A stretch of 64,000 bases of DNA from a methanogenic archaeon ISO4-H5 (GTDB taxonomy: Archaea > Thermoplasmatota > Thermoplasmata > Methanomassiliicoccales > Methanomethylophilaceae). Under the pieces are notes generated by a model. That model was not told the DNA's origin and made no database searches. It saw nothing but the letters and a program-made list of their open reading frames with translations. This document shows positions 43,994 to 51,157 of the stretch, in pieces. The position numbers were made by a program, and so were the translations under genes. The first letter of the stretch is position 1. Each line of letters starts with the position of its first letter. Location: positions 1,798,001 through 1,862,000 of the forward strand of contig CP014214.1 of the NCBI GenBank assembly GCA_001560915.1, given 5' to 3'.

Positions 43994-45064
43994 TTAGGGC
44001 CTCGGATCTTCCCTTGTGTCTCCGTCCTCATACCAATCGTAGTCGAACTCATCGAAGACAAAGGTGAACTCATCCTGTTCAAGCGACTGGACACCGCTGG
44101 GAGTCGAAGGCACATATGACAGCGGGCTCATGAATCCGAGCATGAACGCACTTTCACTGGACCAAGTGGTGTCATTGCCGAGGTGAAGCGACCAATATGC
44201 ATAATGGGCAAAGACGTGGGTAACGTCCAGGCCTTCATCATACACGAAACTGTATTGTGTGTATTTAATCTGTGTATTGATCTGGGTGGCTTCACCATAG
44301 TAACTGTTGTTTACCACAGTTACCCAGTCGGGATTTTCATCGGTACCCTGGTTTTTCAGATAAACCACACGGAGATCGATGGTGTTGGGCACATTGTTGC
44401 TGTCGAGAGCGTTCTTGAGTGCGAGTGCACAATCGGATCCGTATCCGGTGTAGGTGTTGTTTCCGATGTGGAAGGTGACCTCGTACGCGGAGTCAGGGTT
44501 TCCCTGGGCGGGAATGACGTTGTAGACATGTGCAAGCCCGGTAGTGGGCAGGGTGTTGGGACTGACGTTCGAAGGAACGAACGCGATGTTGGCGGACGCG
44601 AGCTGGTAGTCGTCGAAGGGCTTGTAGAATCCCATGACGGAAAGACCGCTGTCGGAGGAAATGGGGTTCCAGTTACCGTTGGCGTAACGGTAGATGGTGA
44701 AATCGCTGCTGTTGTTGACGGTAGCGATCTTACCGTAGTAGGGGTTGACGTTTGTGTAGGTGTTGCCACCGGACTGGTACTGATAAGTGAAATCGGCACC
44801 GTTCAGAACAGTACTGTAATACTGCTGAGTTCCCCAGGTGAAGTCCAGTTCGACGTCACCCGTCTTAGTAGCGTTCGCAATCGCCTGGCCGGCATAGTAT
44901 CCGTGACCGGAGTATGCCACCCAATCATTGTTCTCGTACACCCAGAATTTAATCTCGGGTGCGGTCGCAGGAGCAGATTCCGCGTCCGAGGCATCCGTAT
45001 AAACAACGGCTGCGAAGACGCAGGCAACCATGATCATTGCGACCATAATCTTAGTAACTTTCAT
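43994..45064 (-). CDS. Secreted protein with two DUF4430-like domains (copy 2)
   Basis: A 356-residue paralogue of the protein at 30,568. Long stretches are identical (for instance YGKIATVNNSSDFTIYRYAN and the C-terminal ~75 residues ending EDGDTREDPRP). The signal peptide and a ~50-residue segment at ~230-280 differ, giving a mosaic pattern. There is no anchor. The IS at 41,959-43,992 inserted in its stop codon but left the protein intact. Confidence 0.72.
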   Translation of the reverse strand: MKVTKIMVAMIMVACVFAAVVYTDASDAESAPATAPEIKFWVYENNDWVAYSGHGYYAGQAIANATKTGDVELDFTWGTQQYYSTVLNGADFTYQYQSGGNTYTNVNPYYGKIATVNNSSDFTIYRYANGNWNPISSDSGLSVMGFYKPFDDYQLASANIAFVPSNVSPNTLPTTGLAHVYNVIPAQGNPDSAYEVTFHIGNNTYTGYGSDCALALKNALDSNNVPNTIDLRVVYLKNQGTDENPDWVTVVNNSYYGEATQINTQIKYTQYSFVYDEGLDVTHVFAHYAYWSLHLGNDTTWSSESAFMLGFMSPLSYVPSTPSGVQSLEQDEFTFVFDEFDYDWYEDGDTREDPRP

Positions 45065-45246
45065 AGCATTACCTTCCTCTCTCGTACTCGGTCACAGACC
45101 ATGAGAGGCAGTGGTAGTTTTGATTTCACGGGTATTTAACCCCGACTAAACATTGGATATTTGTATCCAAATATAGCGGGCAACGACAACAGCAACGGCC
45201 AATTCTCTGCGACAATGTTAAATCGCTGATAACAGACTAATCTCCG

Positions 45247-45828
45247 ATGTCCGATCAGAACTACGTCCCGAGGATGCATGTGACCCGCGACATCTCGGCA
45301 GGACCGAATAAGGCCATGGCTCCGGAAGAACTCCCCGAGATCACGGTGAACGAGAACAATGTCTGCATATGCCCATATTGCACAGGGACGTTCAGGGTCA
45401 ACACGCCCTATCCTCAGAACAATACATCCTCCGAAGGAAACAACGATCTCCGTTGCACCAAATGCGGACACACCTGGAAGAATAGGAGAGGAATCCCCAA
45501 GAAGTGCCCGAAATGCGGATCGTACAGATGGAACGTCGAGGACACCCAATTCGAATGTCAGAAATGCCATCATGTCTGGACATCATCCACGGCGGACGGC
45601 CCCCAGAGGTGCCCGTCCTGCAGGACGTACGACTGGCGCATCCCTCCCGCGGTCAAGGAACCCGTCACCTTCCATCAGCCCCACGAGAACACGCTGAGGA
45701 GATGGGTCTGCGAGAAATACGATGCGGGAATGGGAGTGCTGGACATCGCACAGGAACTGAAGCTCCCGGTCCTAAAGGTGATGAACCTGGTCAGGACATA
45801 CCGCGAAGTCGAGATGCCCAGGTTCTGA
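45247..45828 (+). CDS. Multi-zinc-ribbon protein with C-terminal HTH (family Z, copy 1)
   Basis: The product has 193 residues. Cysteine pairs are spaced as zinc ribbons: CICPYC (~40), CTKCGHTWKNRRGIPKKCPKCG (split here as CTKCGHTW and KKCPKCG), CQKCHHVW and RCPSCRTYDW. Each GHTW or HHVW box is followed by a CPxC box. The C-terminal ~55 residues (GMGVLDIAQELKLPVLKVMNLV) look like a helix-turn-helix. Related genes lie at 48,980 and 52,935, and a fragment at 55,979. It is probably a nucleic-acid-binding protein; its role is unknown. Confidence 0.65.
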   Translation: MSDQNYVPRMHVTRDISAGPNKAMAPEELPEITVNENNVCICPYCTGTFRVNTPYPQNNTSSEGNNDLRCTKCGHTWKNRRGIPKKCPKCGSYRWNVEDTQFECQKCHHVWTSSTADGPQRCPSCRTYDWRIPPAVKEPVTFHQPHENTLRRWVCEKYDAGMGVLDIAQELKLPVLKVMNLVRTYREVEMPRF

Positions 45829-45946
45829 TTCCTTCCGCTAAGTACGTCCTGTTAGGGGAAATTTCTCAGGAAGGAACTGAAAACCTAAATGAAGGATCCA
45901 CATCCCCAATCCATGACCTGCACATCCGAGACATTAGAACGAATAG

Positions 45947-45954
45947 AATAAATA
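45947..45954 (+). promoter_or_regulatory. TATA-like box of RNA candidate B1
   Basis: AATAAATA ends 21 bases before the predicted RNA start GTCCC at 45,976. The same spacing is seen at all four RNA candidates in the window. Confidence 0.5.
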
Positions 45955-45975
45955 ACGCCTAGGTGATGTATTATT

Positions 45976-46048
45976 GTCCCAATCAGGGGACCCGGCAGAG
46001 GGATGTGGCTCCTAAGCGACCTAACTCTGTCAATTCCATTTTAGGGAT
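45976..46048 (+). ncRNA. Structured RNA candidate B1, convergent with DUF3800
   Basis: This ~73-base candidate can form GTCCC/GGGAC near the 5' end and GGCAGAG/CTCTGTC around a 24-base interior. GTCCC could instead pair with GGGAT at the 3' end. It overlaps the last 8 bases of the DUF3800 gene antisense. The copy at 56,361 is almost base-identical across the body although flanking DNA has diverged by several percent. The 3' end is a guess. Confidence 0.5.
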
Positions 46049-46805
46049 AAATCTTCAATCCGGCACCCTTCATACGGCCGTTCGGTCCCTTCCTTATGTG
46101 CGGACGGATGATATCGAAGCAATCACGATAGAACGACAGCTCGGAATCATTGCCAGAATTCAAGAAAGTGAGACGGTGGTAACGTCTCATCACGTATGCG
46201 ATGCAATCCACCAACTGCGACATCGCCCTGTATCTCGAATCGACGAAGACGACATCCTCGATGATGTAATCATTCACGATGTGTTCGGTTCCTTCAGTTA
46301 TCATATTGCGGACTCTGGATTTGATCTTCTCATCGAATTTCGGCTGTATGGAATCCATAAACAATATGCCGAACTGAGGATCAGACCCGTTCCTGGTGAG
46401 TTTCTTATTCAGTTTGATATGCGTCATGCACAGCCTCTCGAAAAGGAACTTGTATGCCACATTATCGACGTCTGAGACTCTGCCCTTCAGAAGATCCTTT
46501 CTGATAACGGTGCAATTCACAGTCGAATCGATATTCTCTAATGTGTTCAGGACATCCTTCAGCAATTGCAGACGGGTGGCCACATCCATCTTGTTGAACA
46601 ATCCCTTCCGGCTGATGATGTCAGTGGCGTGTATCTCCACGTCCCTGGGATCCATATCCGGAAAATATCTGTGTTTGACCTTGGACAGTTCATCCTCTAC
46701 ATGCTTGTATTCCGATTCGTGGATCGTTATTGCGGCTATAACATACTCATTCTCCGTATCGTTATAGTTGGGCTTACCGGATTCGTCCATATACGTTAGG
46801 AACAA
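46041..46805 (-). CDS. DUF3800 protein (copy 1)
   Basis: A 254-residue protein with the DUF3800 pattern: MFLTYMDESGKPNYND at the N-terminus (acidic pair in MDESG), a middle FGILFMDSIQPKFDEKI, then DVVFVDSRYRAMSQLVDCIAYVMRRY near the C-terminus. The fold is thought to be RNase H-like with acidic active-site residues; the activity is unproven. Related genes lie at 49,714 and 56,426 (the latter a near-identical duplicate). It is divergent from the 82-residue gene and faces RNA candidate B1. Confidence 0.85.
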   Translation of the reverse strand: MFLTYMDESGKPNYNDTENEYVIAAITIHESEYKHVEDELSKVKHRYFPDMDPRDVEIHATDIISRKGLFNKMDVATRLQLLKDVLNTLENIDSTVNCTVIRKDLLKGRVSDVDNVAYKFLFERLCMTHIKLNKKLTRNGSDPQFGILFMDSIQPKFDEKIKSRVRNMITEGTEHIVNDYIIEDVVFVDSRYRAMSQLVDCIAYVMRRYHRLTFLNSGNDSELSFYRDCFDIIRPHIRKGPNGRMKGAGLKIYP

Positions 46806-47026
46806 GCTATCGGATGTGTAATGACGAATACATACTTAATTTAGGCGAAGAACTGCATGAAATGATTGCTGGCCTACAGCAACAATATTAGATTTCAGGC
46901 TGTGCGATCATGGCGTAGATTCAGGATGCGACTGCTTTATAACCGCATACGGCCGTATTCTCAAATACAGGACGGATAGAATCAGAATAATCAATCCTGC
47001 TCAGTTCATAACAGAAAAAAGGTGAG

Positions 47027-47275
47027 ATGATGTACACGGACGCTGAGATGAGAAGCATCGGGATGGCCAGCCTTGTAAAGGCCTTGGGAATAGTGGACGC
47101 GGAGCGCATCATCTCCGGTTTCATCAGGGACAGCGGAGACTATACCCTGTCCAGGAGACGGCTTTACGATGATCTCACCGTAGACGAGGTCTTCGAGAGC
47201 GCATCCGCATACATGAAGGAACATCCCCTCAGTCCCGAGACGAAAGCCTGTCTCGAGAAATACAGGAACGAATGA
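47027..47275 (+). CDS. Small conserved protein (copy 1), antitoxin-like
   Basis: An 82-residue protein with the pattern EMRSIGMASLVKALGIVDAE, then SGDYTLSRRRLYDDLTVDEV. It resembles a widespread group of short prokaryotic proteins often next to toxin-like genes (L-G-x-V-x-A-x-R-F-I, D-Y-T, L-x-V-E-E-I pattern); this likeness is from memory. GGTGAG precedes the double ATG. It is divergent from DUF3800 copy 1 and duplicated at 57,412. Confidence 0.6.
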   Translation: MMYTDAEMRSIGMASLVKALGIVDAERIISGFIRDSGDYTLSRRRLYDDLTVDEVFESASAYMKEHPLSPETKACLEKYRNE

Positions 47276-47317
47276 ATCGCACCGCCGGTGCGGTCTCCGT
47301 TTCATTTTATCTGCCAC

Positions 47318-47902
47318 TCAACCGACCAGGTCGAGCGCTACCATCATGGCCGCCACCCTGGCGGCCCTGGGCGATTCCGCCCCGCACATAAGGAAGACAT
47401 CCCCGTTATGCATGTCGGCCTCGTCCATTATCTTCTCGGAGGCATCGACGTTGCTGCGGGAGAATTCCCAATGGGGCGGCATATGGATCTGGTCGTTCTT
47501 CATCACCCATGTGGTGCATCCGACACCGCCGTAAGCGGTGCTGACCTTCACCTGCTCCATCCCATCACCGATTTTGCCAGCAGCCGCAAACACCTTGATC
47601 CCCTGGTTGTAGGTCCCGAGCGTGAAACCTATGTCGATATCCACCGGACGGATGCCCATCTTCAGGTACATCTTGCGTCCGTTCTCCATCATGTAGATGC
47701 CTTTCCTGTGGATTCCTACAAGTCCCGCATCCACCATTATCGACAGGAGTCCGCGGAAACTGCCCTCGCCGATACAAAGGTAATTACTGAGTTCGGACCT
47801 GCTGACATGAGATCTGGAATTGAGGTATATCAGAACATATGCGACATCCGCATCCGTATAACTGGAATTGGTAGGAAGAACATCGCGGTCAAGGATCAGC
47901 AA
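47318..47902 (-). CDS. Winged-helix protein with shared C-terminal domain (family W, copy 2), possibly phase-variable
   Basis: The product has 194 residues from the first in-frame start. A winged helix lies at ~20-70 (VAYVLIYLNSRSHVSRSELS, then GEGSFRGLLSIMVDAGLVGI). The C-terminal domain has STAYGGVGCTTWVMKNDQI and ends NGDVFLMCGAESPRAARVAA. Upstream, a run of nine G separates a better ATG (47,943, MLRKIDRR) from this frame. A tenth G would join them and give a start like that of the 48,339 gene. Confidence 0.65.
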   Translation of the reverse strand: MLILDRDVLPTNSSYTDADVAYVLIYLNSRSHVSRSELSNYLCIGEGSFRGLLSIMVDAGLVGIHRKGIYMMENGRKMYLKMGIRPVDIDIGFTLGTYNQGIKVFAAAGKIGDGMEQVKVSTAYGGVGCTTWVMKNDQIHMPPHWEFSRSNVDASEKIMDEADMHNGDVFLMCGAESPRAARVAAMMVALDLVG

Positions 47903-47921
47903 GATTGCTCCGCCCCCCCCC

Positions 47922-47930
47922 TCCGGTCGA
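47922..47930 (-). repeat. Run of nine G at the 5' end of the family W gene
   Basis: Nine consecutive C on the plus strand (G on the minus) lie between the upstream ATG at 47,943 and the downstream reading frame. Its length decides whether the two are in frame. Confidence 0.7.
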
Positions 47931-47943
47931 TCTTCCGAAGCAT

Positions 47944-48338
47944 ATTGAACCGATTATTATGAGATCGAAAACAGCCGATATGTCCGCATGTTTCGTCGTC
48001 GCGGACTTGTTTCCGCCGGATATCATCGTACATTCCGCCGGCTCCCGGGTGTGCAGGCCGTCGGGAATCCATGATTGCCTGTCGCAACAGGCTCCCGAGG
48101 CATATTCTGGATAAACGATGTCTTCGGTCACCGGATACTCGAAGATATGCGTGATATTAAATCCCATCGTTGGTTATTTTACATACTTATAATGTCATTA
48201 AATCAATCATGCAAAGCAATTTATTTATATATAATATTTAAATAATTACATATTTAAGTAAAATCGATTAATCATTTTTATGGATGATTAGGTAATTATT
48301 TCCCAACTGTTATAACCAAGCATCCCATTACTCGGAAT
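47944..48338. other. Divergent non-coding region
   Basis: No gene is supported. The first ~200 bases are upstream sequence of the leftward family W gene. From ~48,170 the sequence turns very AT-rich (TTTATTTATATATAATATTT), which probably holds the promoter of the rightward family W gene at 48,339. Confidence 0.45.
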
Positions 48339-48959
48339 ATGCTCAGGATTCTGACCCCTCCCCCTCGCAGCGGCTCCCTGGGGAACAACGAGGTCATGTT
48401 CATACTGGAGACGTTGGAGGAGAGGTTCCGCGACGGCACCCTCATCGGGAGAGGCGATATCGCCGCCATGACCGGCATAAGGGAAGGGGCGGTCCGCACC
48501 ATCCTGCAGAGGCTGGAGCGCATGGGGTTCGTGAGGATGTCCAACATGGGTGTGGTGCTGCTTCCCACCGGCTCCGATTTCCTGAAGGCGACGGGCATCA
48601 CCCTCATGAATCTGGACCATACGTCCTCCGCCATCGGTGAGTATCAGGTGGCCCTGCTGGTCAGAGGTATGGCCGGCATGATAGACAAGGGTGTGGAGCA
48701 GAGGGACAGCGGTCTGAAGAGCGGAGGGGACGGATGCACCACCGTGGTTTGCAAGAAGGGGAAGCTCATCCTCCCGCCCGACTGGGACGTCGAGTCCAAC
48801 ACCCCGGAGCTCGCATCGCAGATCCGGAGGTACAGTATAACGGAGGGGGACATAGTGCTCATCGGCGGCAGCAACACGAACCGTACGATGGCCGCCGCGG
48901 CAGCCAACTCGGCGGCCTTGGAACTCCTTGAAAAGTCACGGTCCGGAAGGACGGAGTGA
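48339..48959 (+). CDS. Winged-helix protein with shared C-terminal domain (family W, copy 3)
   Basis: The product has 206 residues. A winged helix lies at ~15-75 (EVMFILETLEERFRDGTLIG, then REGAVRTILQRLERMGFVRM). The C-terminal domain is CTTVVCKKGKLILPPDWDVE, then TEGDIVLIGGSNTNRTMAAA and AANSAALELL. The last ~80 residues match the short gene at 50,347 closely. It is convergent with the zinc-ribbon gene at 48,980. Confidence 0.68.
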   Translation: MLRILTPPPRSGSLGNNEVMFILETLEERFRDGTLIGRGDIAAMTGIREGAVRTILQRLERMGFVRMSNMGVVLLPTGSDFLKATGITLMNLDHTSSAIGEYQVALLVRGMAGMIDKGVEQRDSGLKSGGDGCTTVVCKKGKLILPPDWDVESNTPELASQIRRYSITEGDIVLIGGSNTNRTMAAAAANSAALELLEKSRSGRTE

Positions 48960-48979
48960 CAGGTAGAAAAGAGTCCGTT

Positions 48980-49438
48980 TCAGGACATCCTGACGAAACC
49001 GTCATGCACGGATCTGATCTCCAGGACCACGTCCTCCAACGGGATATCGAGAAGCATAGCAATCTCCAGACAGCCTTTGCCCTCGGAATACATAGTCATC
49101 GCTTTACGAAGAAGATCGTCGGTAATCTCTTCCGGTTCCGCCCGATCCTCCCTCCAGTACACGGACTTGCATCTGGGACAATTGACGGGGACACCGACCC
49201 CGCGGGGTGTCCAACGGTGTCCGCACCTGAGACATTCCAGATTCTCGCGGGCCGGGGTGTTCCACCTGGCGGACCTGCAGACCGGACATCTCTTGGGCAG
49301 GGTTCTCCCCCTGCTCTTCCATACGTGCCCGCACTGAAGACACAGACGGTCGGTGAGATGCACCATTTCCGAATCCTTGCGGAACACCATCCCGCAGCGG
49401 GGGCATTTGCAAATCTCATCGGAGGGTTCGCGCTTCAT
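48980..49438 (-). CDS. Multi-zinc-ribbon protein with C-terminal HTH (family Z, copy 2)
   Basis: In 152 residues it has CKCPRCGMVF (~10), then repeated CxxCGHxW/CPxC units: CLQCGHVWKSRG, RCPVCRSARW, CLRCGHRWTPRG and NCPRCKSVYW. A C-terminal helix-turn-helix-like segment follows (YSEGKGCLEIAMLLDIPLED). Its promoter region is shared back to back with RNA candidate A1: the TATA-like TTTAAATA at 49,642 reads equally well on the minus strand and would give a ~180-base leader. Confidence 0.65.
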   Translation of the reverse strand: MKREPSDEICKCPRCGMVFRKDSEMVHLTDRLCLQCGHVWKSRGRTLPKRCPVCRSARWNTPARENLECLRCGHRWTPRGVGVPVNCPRCKSVYWREDRAEPEEITDDLLRKAMTMYSEGKGCLEIAMLLDIPLEDVVLEIRSVHDGFVRMS

Positions 49439-49524
49439 AGGATCACATCGGGATATGCAGGCGCGGAGTAATAAAGTTGGCCTAGAAGACTACTTTTGGC
49501 GGAGATCGTGCCCTTTGAGATAAC

Positions 49525-49620
49525 GTTTCTGATTGAAACGAGGTTGTTAGAACAGAAACCGCCCTATCGGCGGGAGCAACACCGGCGAGAGGGGGAGCCC
49601 TTACTCGACTCTATGAGATA
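49525..49620 (-). other. Structured leader region of the family Z copy 2 gene
   Basis: Several inverted repeats are packed together: GTTTCTG/CAGAAAC (49,525-49,559), a nested GTTTC/GAAAC, CCGCC/GGCGG (49,559-49,573) and CGAG/CTCG. The region sits between a palindromic TATA-like box and the zinc-ribbon gene start, so it would be the 5' leader of that mRNA. Confidence 0.4.
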
Positions 49621-49641
49621 GACCGTTCTGCCAAAGGATAC

Positions 49642-49649
49642 TTTAAATA
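49642..49649 (+). promoter_or_regulatory. TATA-like box of RNA candidate A1 (readable on both strands)
   Basis: TTTAAATA ends 21 bases before the predicted RNA start ATCCTG at 49,671. The identical octamer with identical spacing precedes RNA candidate A2. Confidence 0.6.
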
Positions 49650-49670
49650 ATCGATAGAAGATAGATAACT

Positions 49671-49735
49671 ATCCTGGTAAGCCCCGCAGAGTTGGCCGCT
49701 ATCGGAGTGGCCCTTATAACCTGCGGGCGAAGGAT
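49671..49735 (+). ncRNA. Structured RNA candidate A1, convergent with DUF3800
   Basis: This ~65-base RNA candidate is closed by ATCCT/AGGAT (49,671/49,731), an internal loop (GGTAAGC opposite CGA), the stem CCCGCAG/CTGCGGG and an inner GGCC/GGCC hairpin. The paralogue A2 keeps the outer stem and loop but changes the middle stem to CCCGTAA/TTACGGG, with both sides altered in step. It overlaps the last 22 bases of the DUF3800 gene antisense. Structured RNAs linked to DUF3800 genes have been described computationally; whether this is one of those classes is unknown. Confidence 0.65.
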
Positions 49736-50292
49736 ATTTTGTCTTCTATCATGGACAGTTTAGTGTCACCGTGTTCGTATTTGGCTCTCACGGAACCGGC
49801 AACGAAATCTACCAGCTGCAGACACGGTGTGCTCTTGGAATCCCTCTTCCTGACATCGAGGGGATTCACACCCAATCTGACGGAAGAGTCGCGGACAATC
49901 TCCCTGAACCTTTCCGTCGAGATGAACCTGTTGTTGTCGAGATAGACCTTGACATCCCTGCAACCGAGATGGGACAGGGCATCATCGACGACCTGGCATA
50001 CCATCCTATCATAGAGCTCGTTTCCGTACACAGGTACATTTGACAATGGCTTGTTCTTTTTGATGACGGAATAGACAATACCGAATCTGCACCGGCCCAT
50101 TGCCTCGAACAGCTCCAGAATCTCGTCCTCATCGGAATTATACCACTTGTGTTCCTTCCCGTCCTTCGGAATCGTCTTGTAAGCGCTTTTGAGATTACGC
50201 GTCCTGGGGAGGATCATGGCCACCATGGCGAAATACTCGGAACCGTGAGGGCCCAAATCCCCGGATTCGTCGATAACCACGATGTCTGTCAT
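49714..50292 (-). CDS. DUF3800 protein (copy 2, divergent)
   Basis: The 192-residue shorter relative of copy 1. The N-terminus is IVVIDESGDLGPHGSEYFAM (ESGD acidic motif), the middle is DVKVYLDNNRFISTERFREI, and the C-terminus is CLQLVDFVAGSVRAKYEHGD, the usual DUF3800 ending. Candidate acidic residues are kept. It faces RNA candidate A1 and is divergent from a family W fragment. Confidence 0.87.
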   Translation of the reverse strand: MTDIVVIDESGDLGPHGSEYFAMVAMILPRTRNLKSAYKTIPKDGKEHKWYNSDEDEILELFEAMGRCRFGIVYSVIKKNKPLSNVPVYGNELYDRMVCQVVDDALSHLGCRDVKVYLDNNRFISTERFREIVRDSSVRLGVNPLDVRKRDSKSTPCLQLVDFVAGSVRAKYEHGDTKLSMIEDKISFARRL

Positions 50293-50346
50293 TCTGTCGC
50301 TACCCTTGATTTACGTGTTGGTATAATGAATTAACTTCTATCCGCA

Positions 50347-50598
50347 ATGAACTGCTGCCACACAGACAACAATGCGCTCGAGGTGTGTGGCGACGGATGC
50401 CCCACCATCATCCTCCGCGACGGGGAGCTCATCCTCTCTCCGGACTGGAGCATCGACGAGCATTCCCCGGAACTGGCGGCGCAGATCCGCTCCCACGGCA
50501 TGAAGGAAGGGGACGTGGTGCTCATCGAAGGCAGCAACACAGGAATGAGGGAAGCCGCCGCGGCGGCCAACTCCGCGGCGCTAGAGCTTGTCGGGTAA
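50347..50598 (+). pseudogene. C-terminal domain fragment of family W
   Basis: The product has 83 residues: GDGCPTIILRDGELILSPDW, then EGDVVLIEGSNTGMREAAAA. It aligns with the last ~80 residues of the protein at 48,339 but lacks the winged helix. It has its own ATG and could be a free-standing effector domain. A decayed copy seems more likely, since other fragments of this family lie nearby. Confidence 0.55.
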
Positions 50599-50691
50599 GT
50601 TCACCGGACGATCCTATGTCCTTTAACCAATTATTGTGTGCACAGAGCAAATAGACACACAGCAAGGATCCTCGCATGGATATGCGCGCGG

Positions 50692-50842
50692 ACTAAGCAC
50701 CCACTAAGCACAATTTGTGATTATTTTTTCGAAAAAATGAGATTTTTCACAATCTTGTATATAAAGAGTGAACATTATTAAGATCGATTTTGTCTAACAA
50801 TCATCGAACGGACTAAGCACCCACTAAGCACCCACTAAGCAC
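50692..50842. repeat. Two clusters of an 11-bp tandem repeat
   Basis: ACTAAGCACCC occurs as two adjacent units at 50,692-50,711 and three at 50,812-50,842, separated by an AT-rich ~100 bases. They could be iterons or operators. The rest of the 50,599-50,880 gap shows no gene. Confidence 0.6.
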
Positions 50843-50881
50843 GCTCATACCCAATACGTAAATGCTTACCGTCGGCATGTC

Positions 50882-50889
50882 TTTAAATA
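50882..50889 (+). promoter_or_regulatory. TATA-like box of RNA candidate A2
   Basis: TTTAAATA ends 21 bases before ATCCTG at 50,911, exactly as at A1. Confidence 0.6.
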
Positions 50890-50910
50890 TCTGATATCCG
50901 CTGGTTACAT

Positions 50911-50972
50911 ATCCTGATAAGACCCGTAAGTCGGCTGCCATGGGTGGCCATTAATATTTACGGGCAAAGGAT
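50911..50972 (+). ncRNA. Structured RNA candidate A2, convergent with a DUF3800 remnant
   Basis: A ~62-base paralogue of A1 with ATCCT/AGGAT outer stem, GATAAGA/CAA internal loop, CCCGTAA/TTACGGG stem and a shorter inner GCC/GGC hairpin. Spacing and promoter match A1. Its 3' part is antisense to the final codons of a DUF3800 fragment, so the RNA has outlived its gene partner. Confidence 0.65.
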
Positions 50973-51056
50973 TACCTTATTCTCGATTAATCCCCTGAAT
51001 CTCCCGTCGCCGTGCTGGAGACTTGCATAGAATGAACCCACAACGTAATCCGCTAT
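50958..51056 (-). pseudogene. DUF3800 C-terminal remnant
   Basis: The minus strand encodes ADYVVGSFYASLQHGDGRFR, then GLIENKVILCP and a stop. It aligns with the end of copy 2 (VDFVAGSVRAKYEHGD, then MIEDKISFARRL). No upstream portion is present. Confidence 0.65.
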
Positions 51057-51064
51057 CTGTTATC

Positions 51065-51123
51065 CTATAAATATCGGTGTATTATTTCTATAAATATCGG
51101 ATTAGAATATCTACAAGTATCGG
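51065..51123 (+). promoter_or_regulatory. Three 13-bp repeats at 23-bp spacing upstream of the DUF4143 gene
   Basis: CTATAAATATCGG at 51,065 and 51,088 and CTACAAGTATCGG at 51,111 recur every 23 bp and end 35 bases before the start codon at 51,158. They include TATA-like cores, so they may be operators that control this promoter. Confidence 0.6.
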
Positions 51124-51157
51124 ATTATATTTATATTGACAACCTATTCCATTAAAC

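Noticed and set aside
47889-48167. 92-codon minus-strand frame upstream of the family W gene
   Set aside because: It runs through the G tract and ends a few codons later, with no recognisable domain; it is more likely upstream sequence read out of frame.
49525-49559. GTTTC...GAAAC motif resembling the end of a CRISPR repeat
   Set aside because: There is a single copy and no spacer-repeat array or cas gene in the window; it is better explained as a hairpin.
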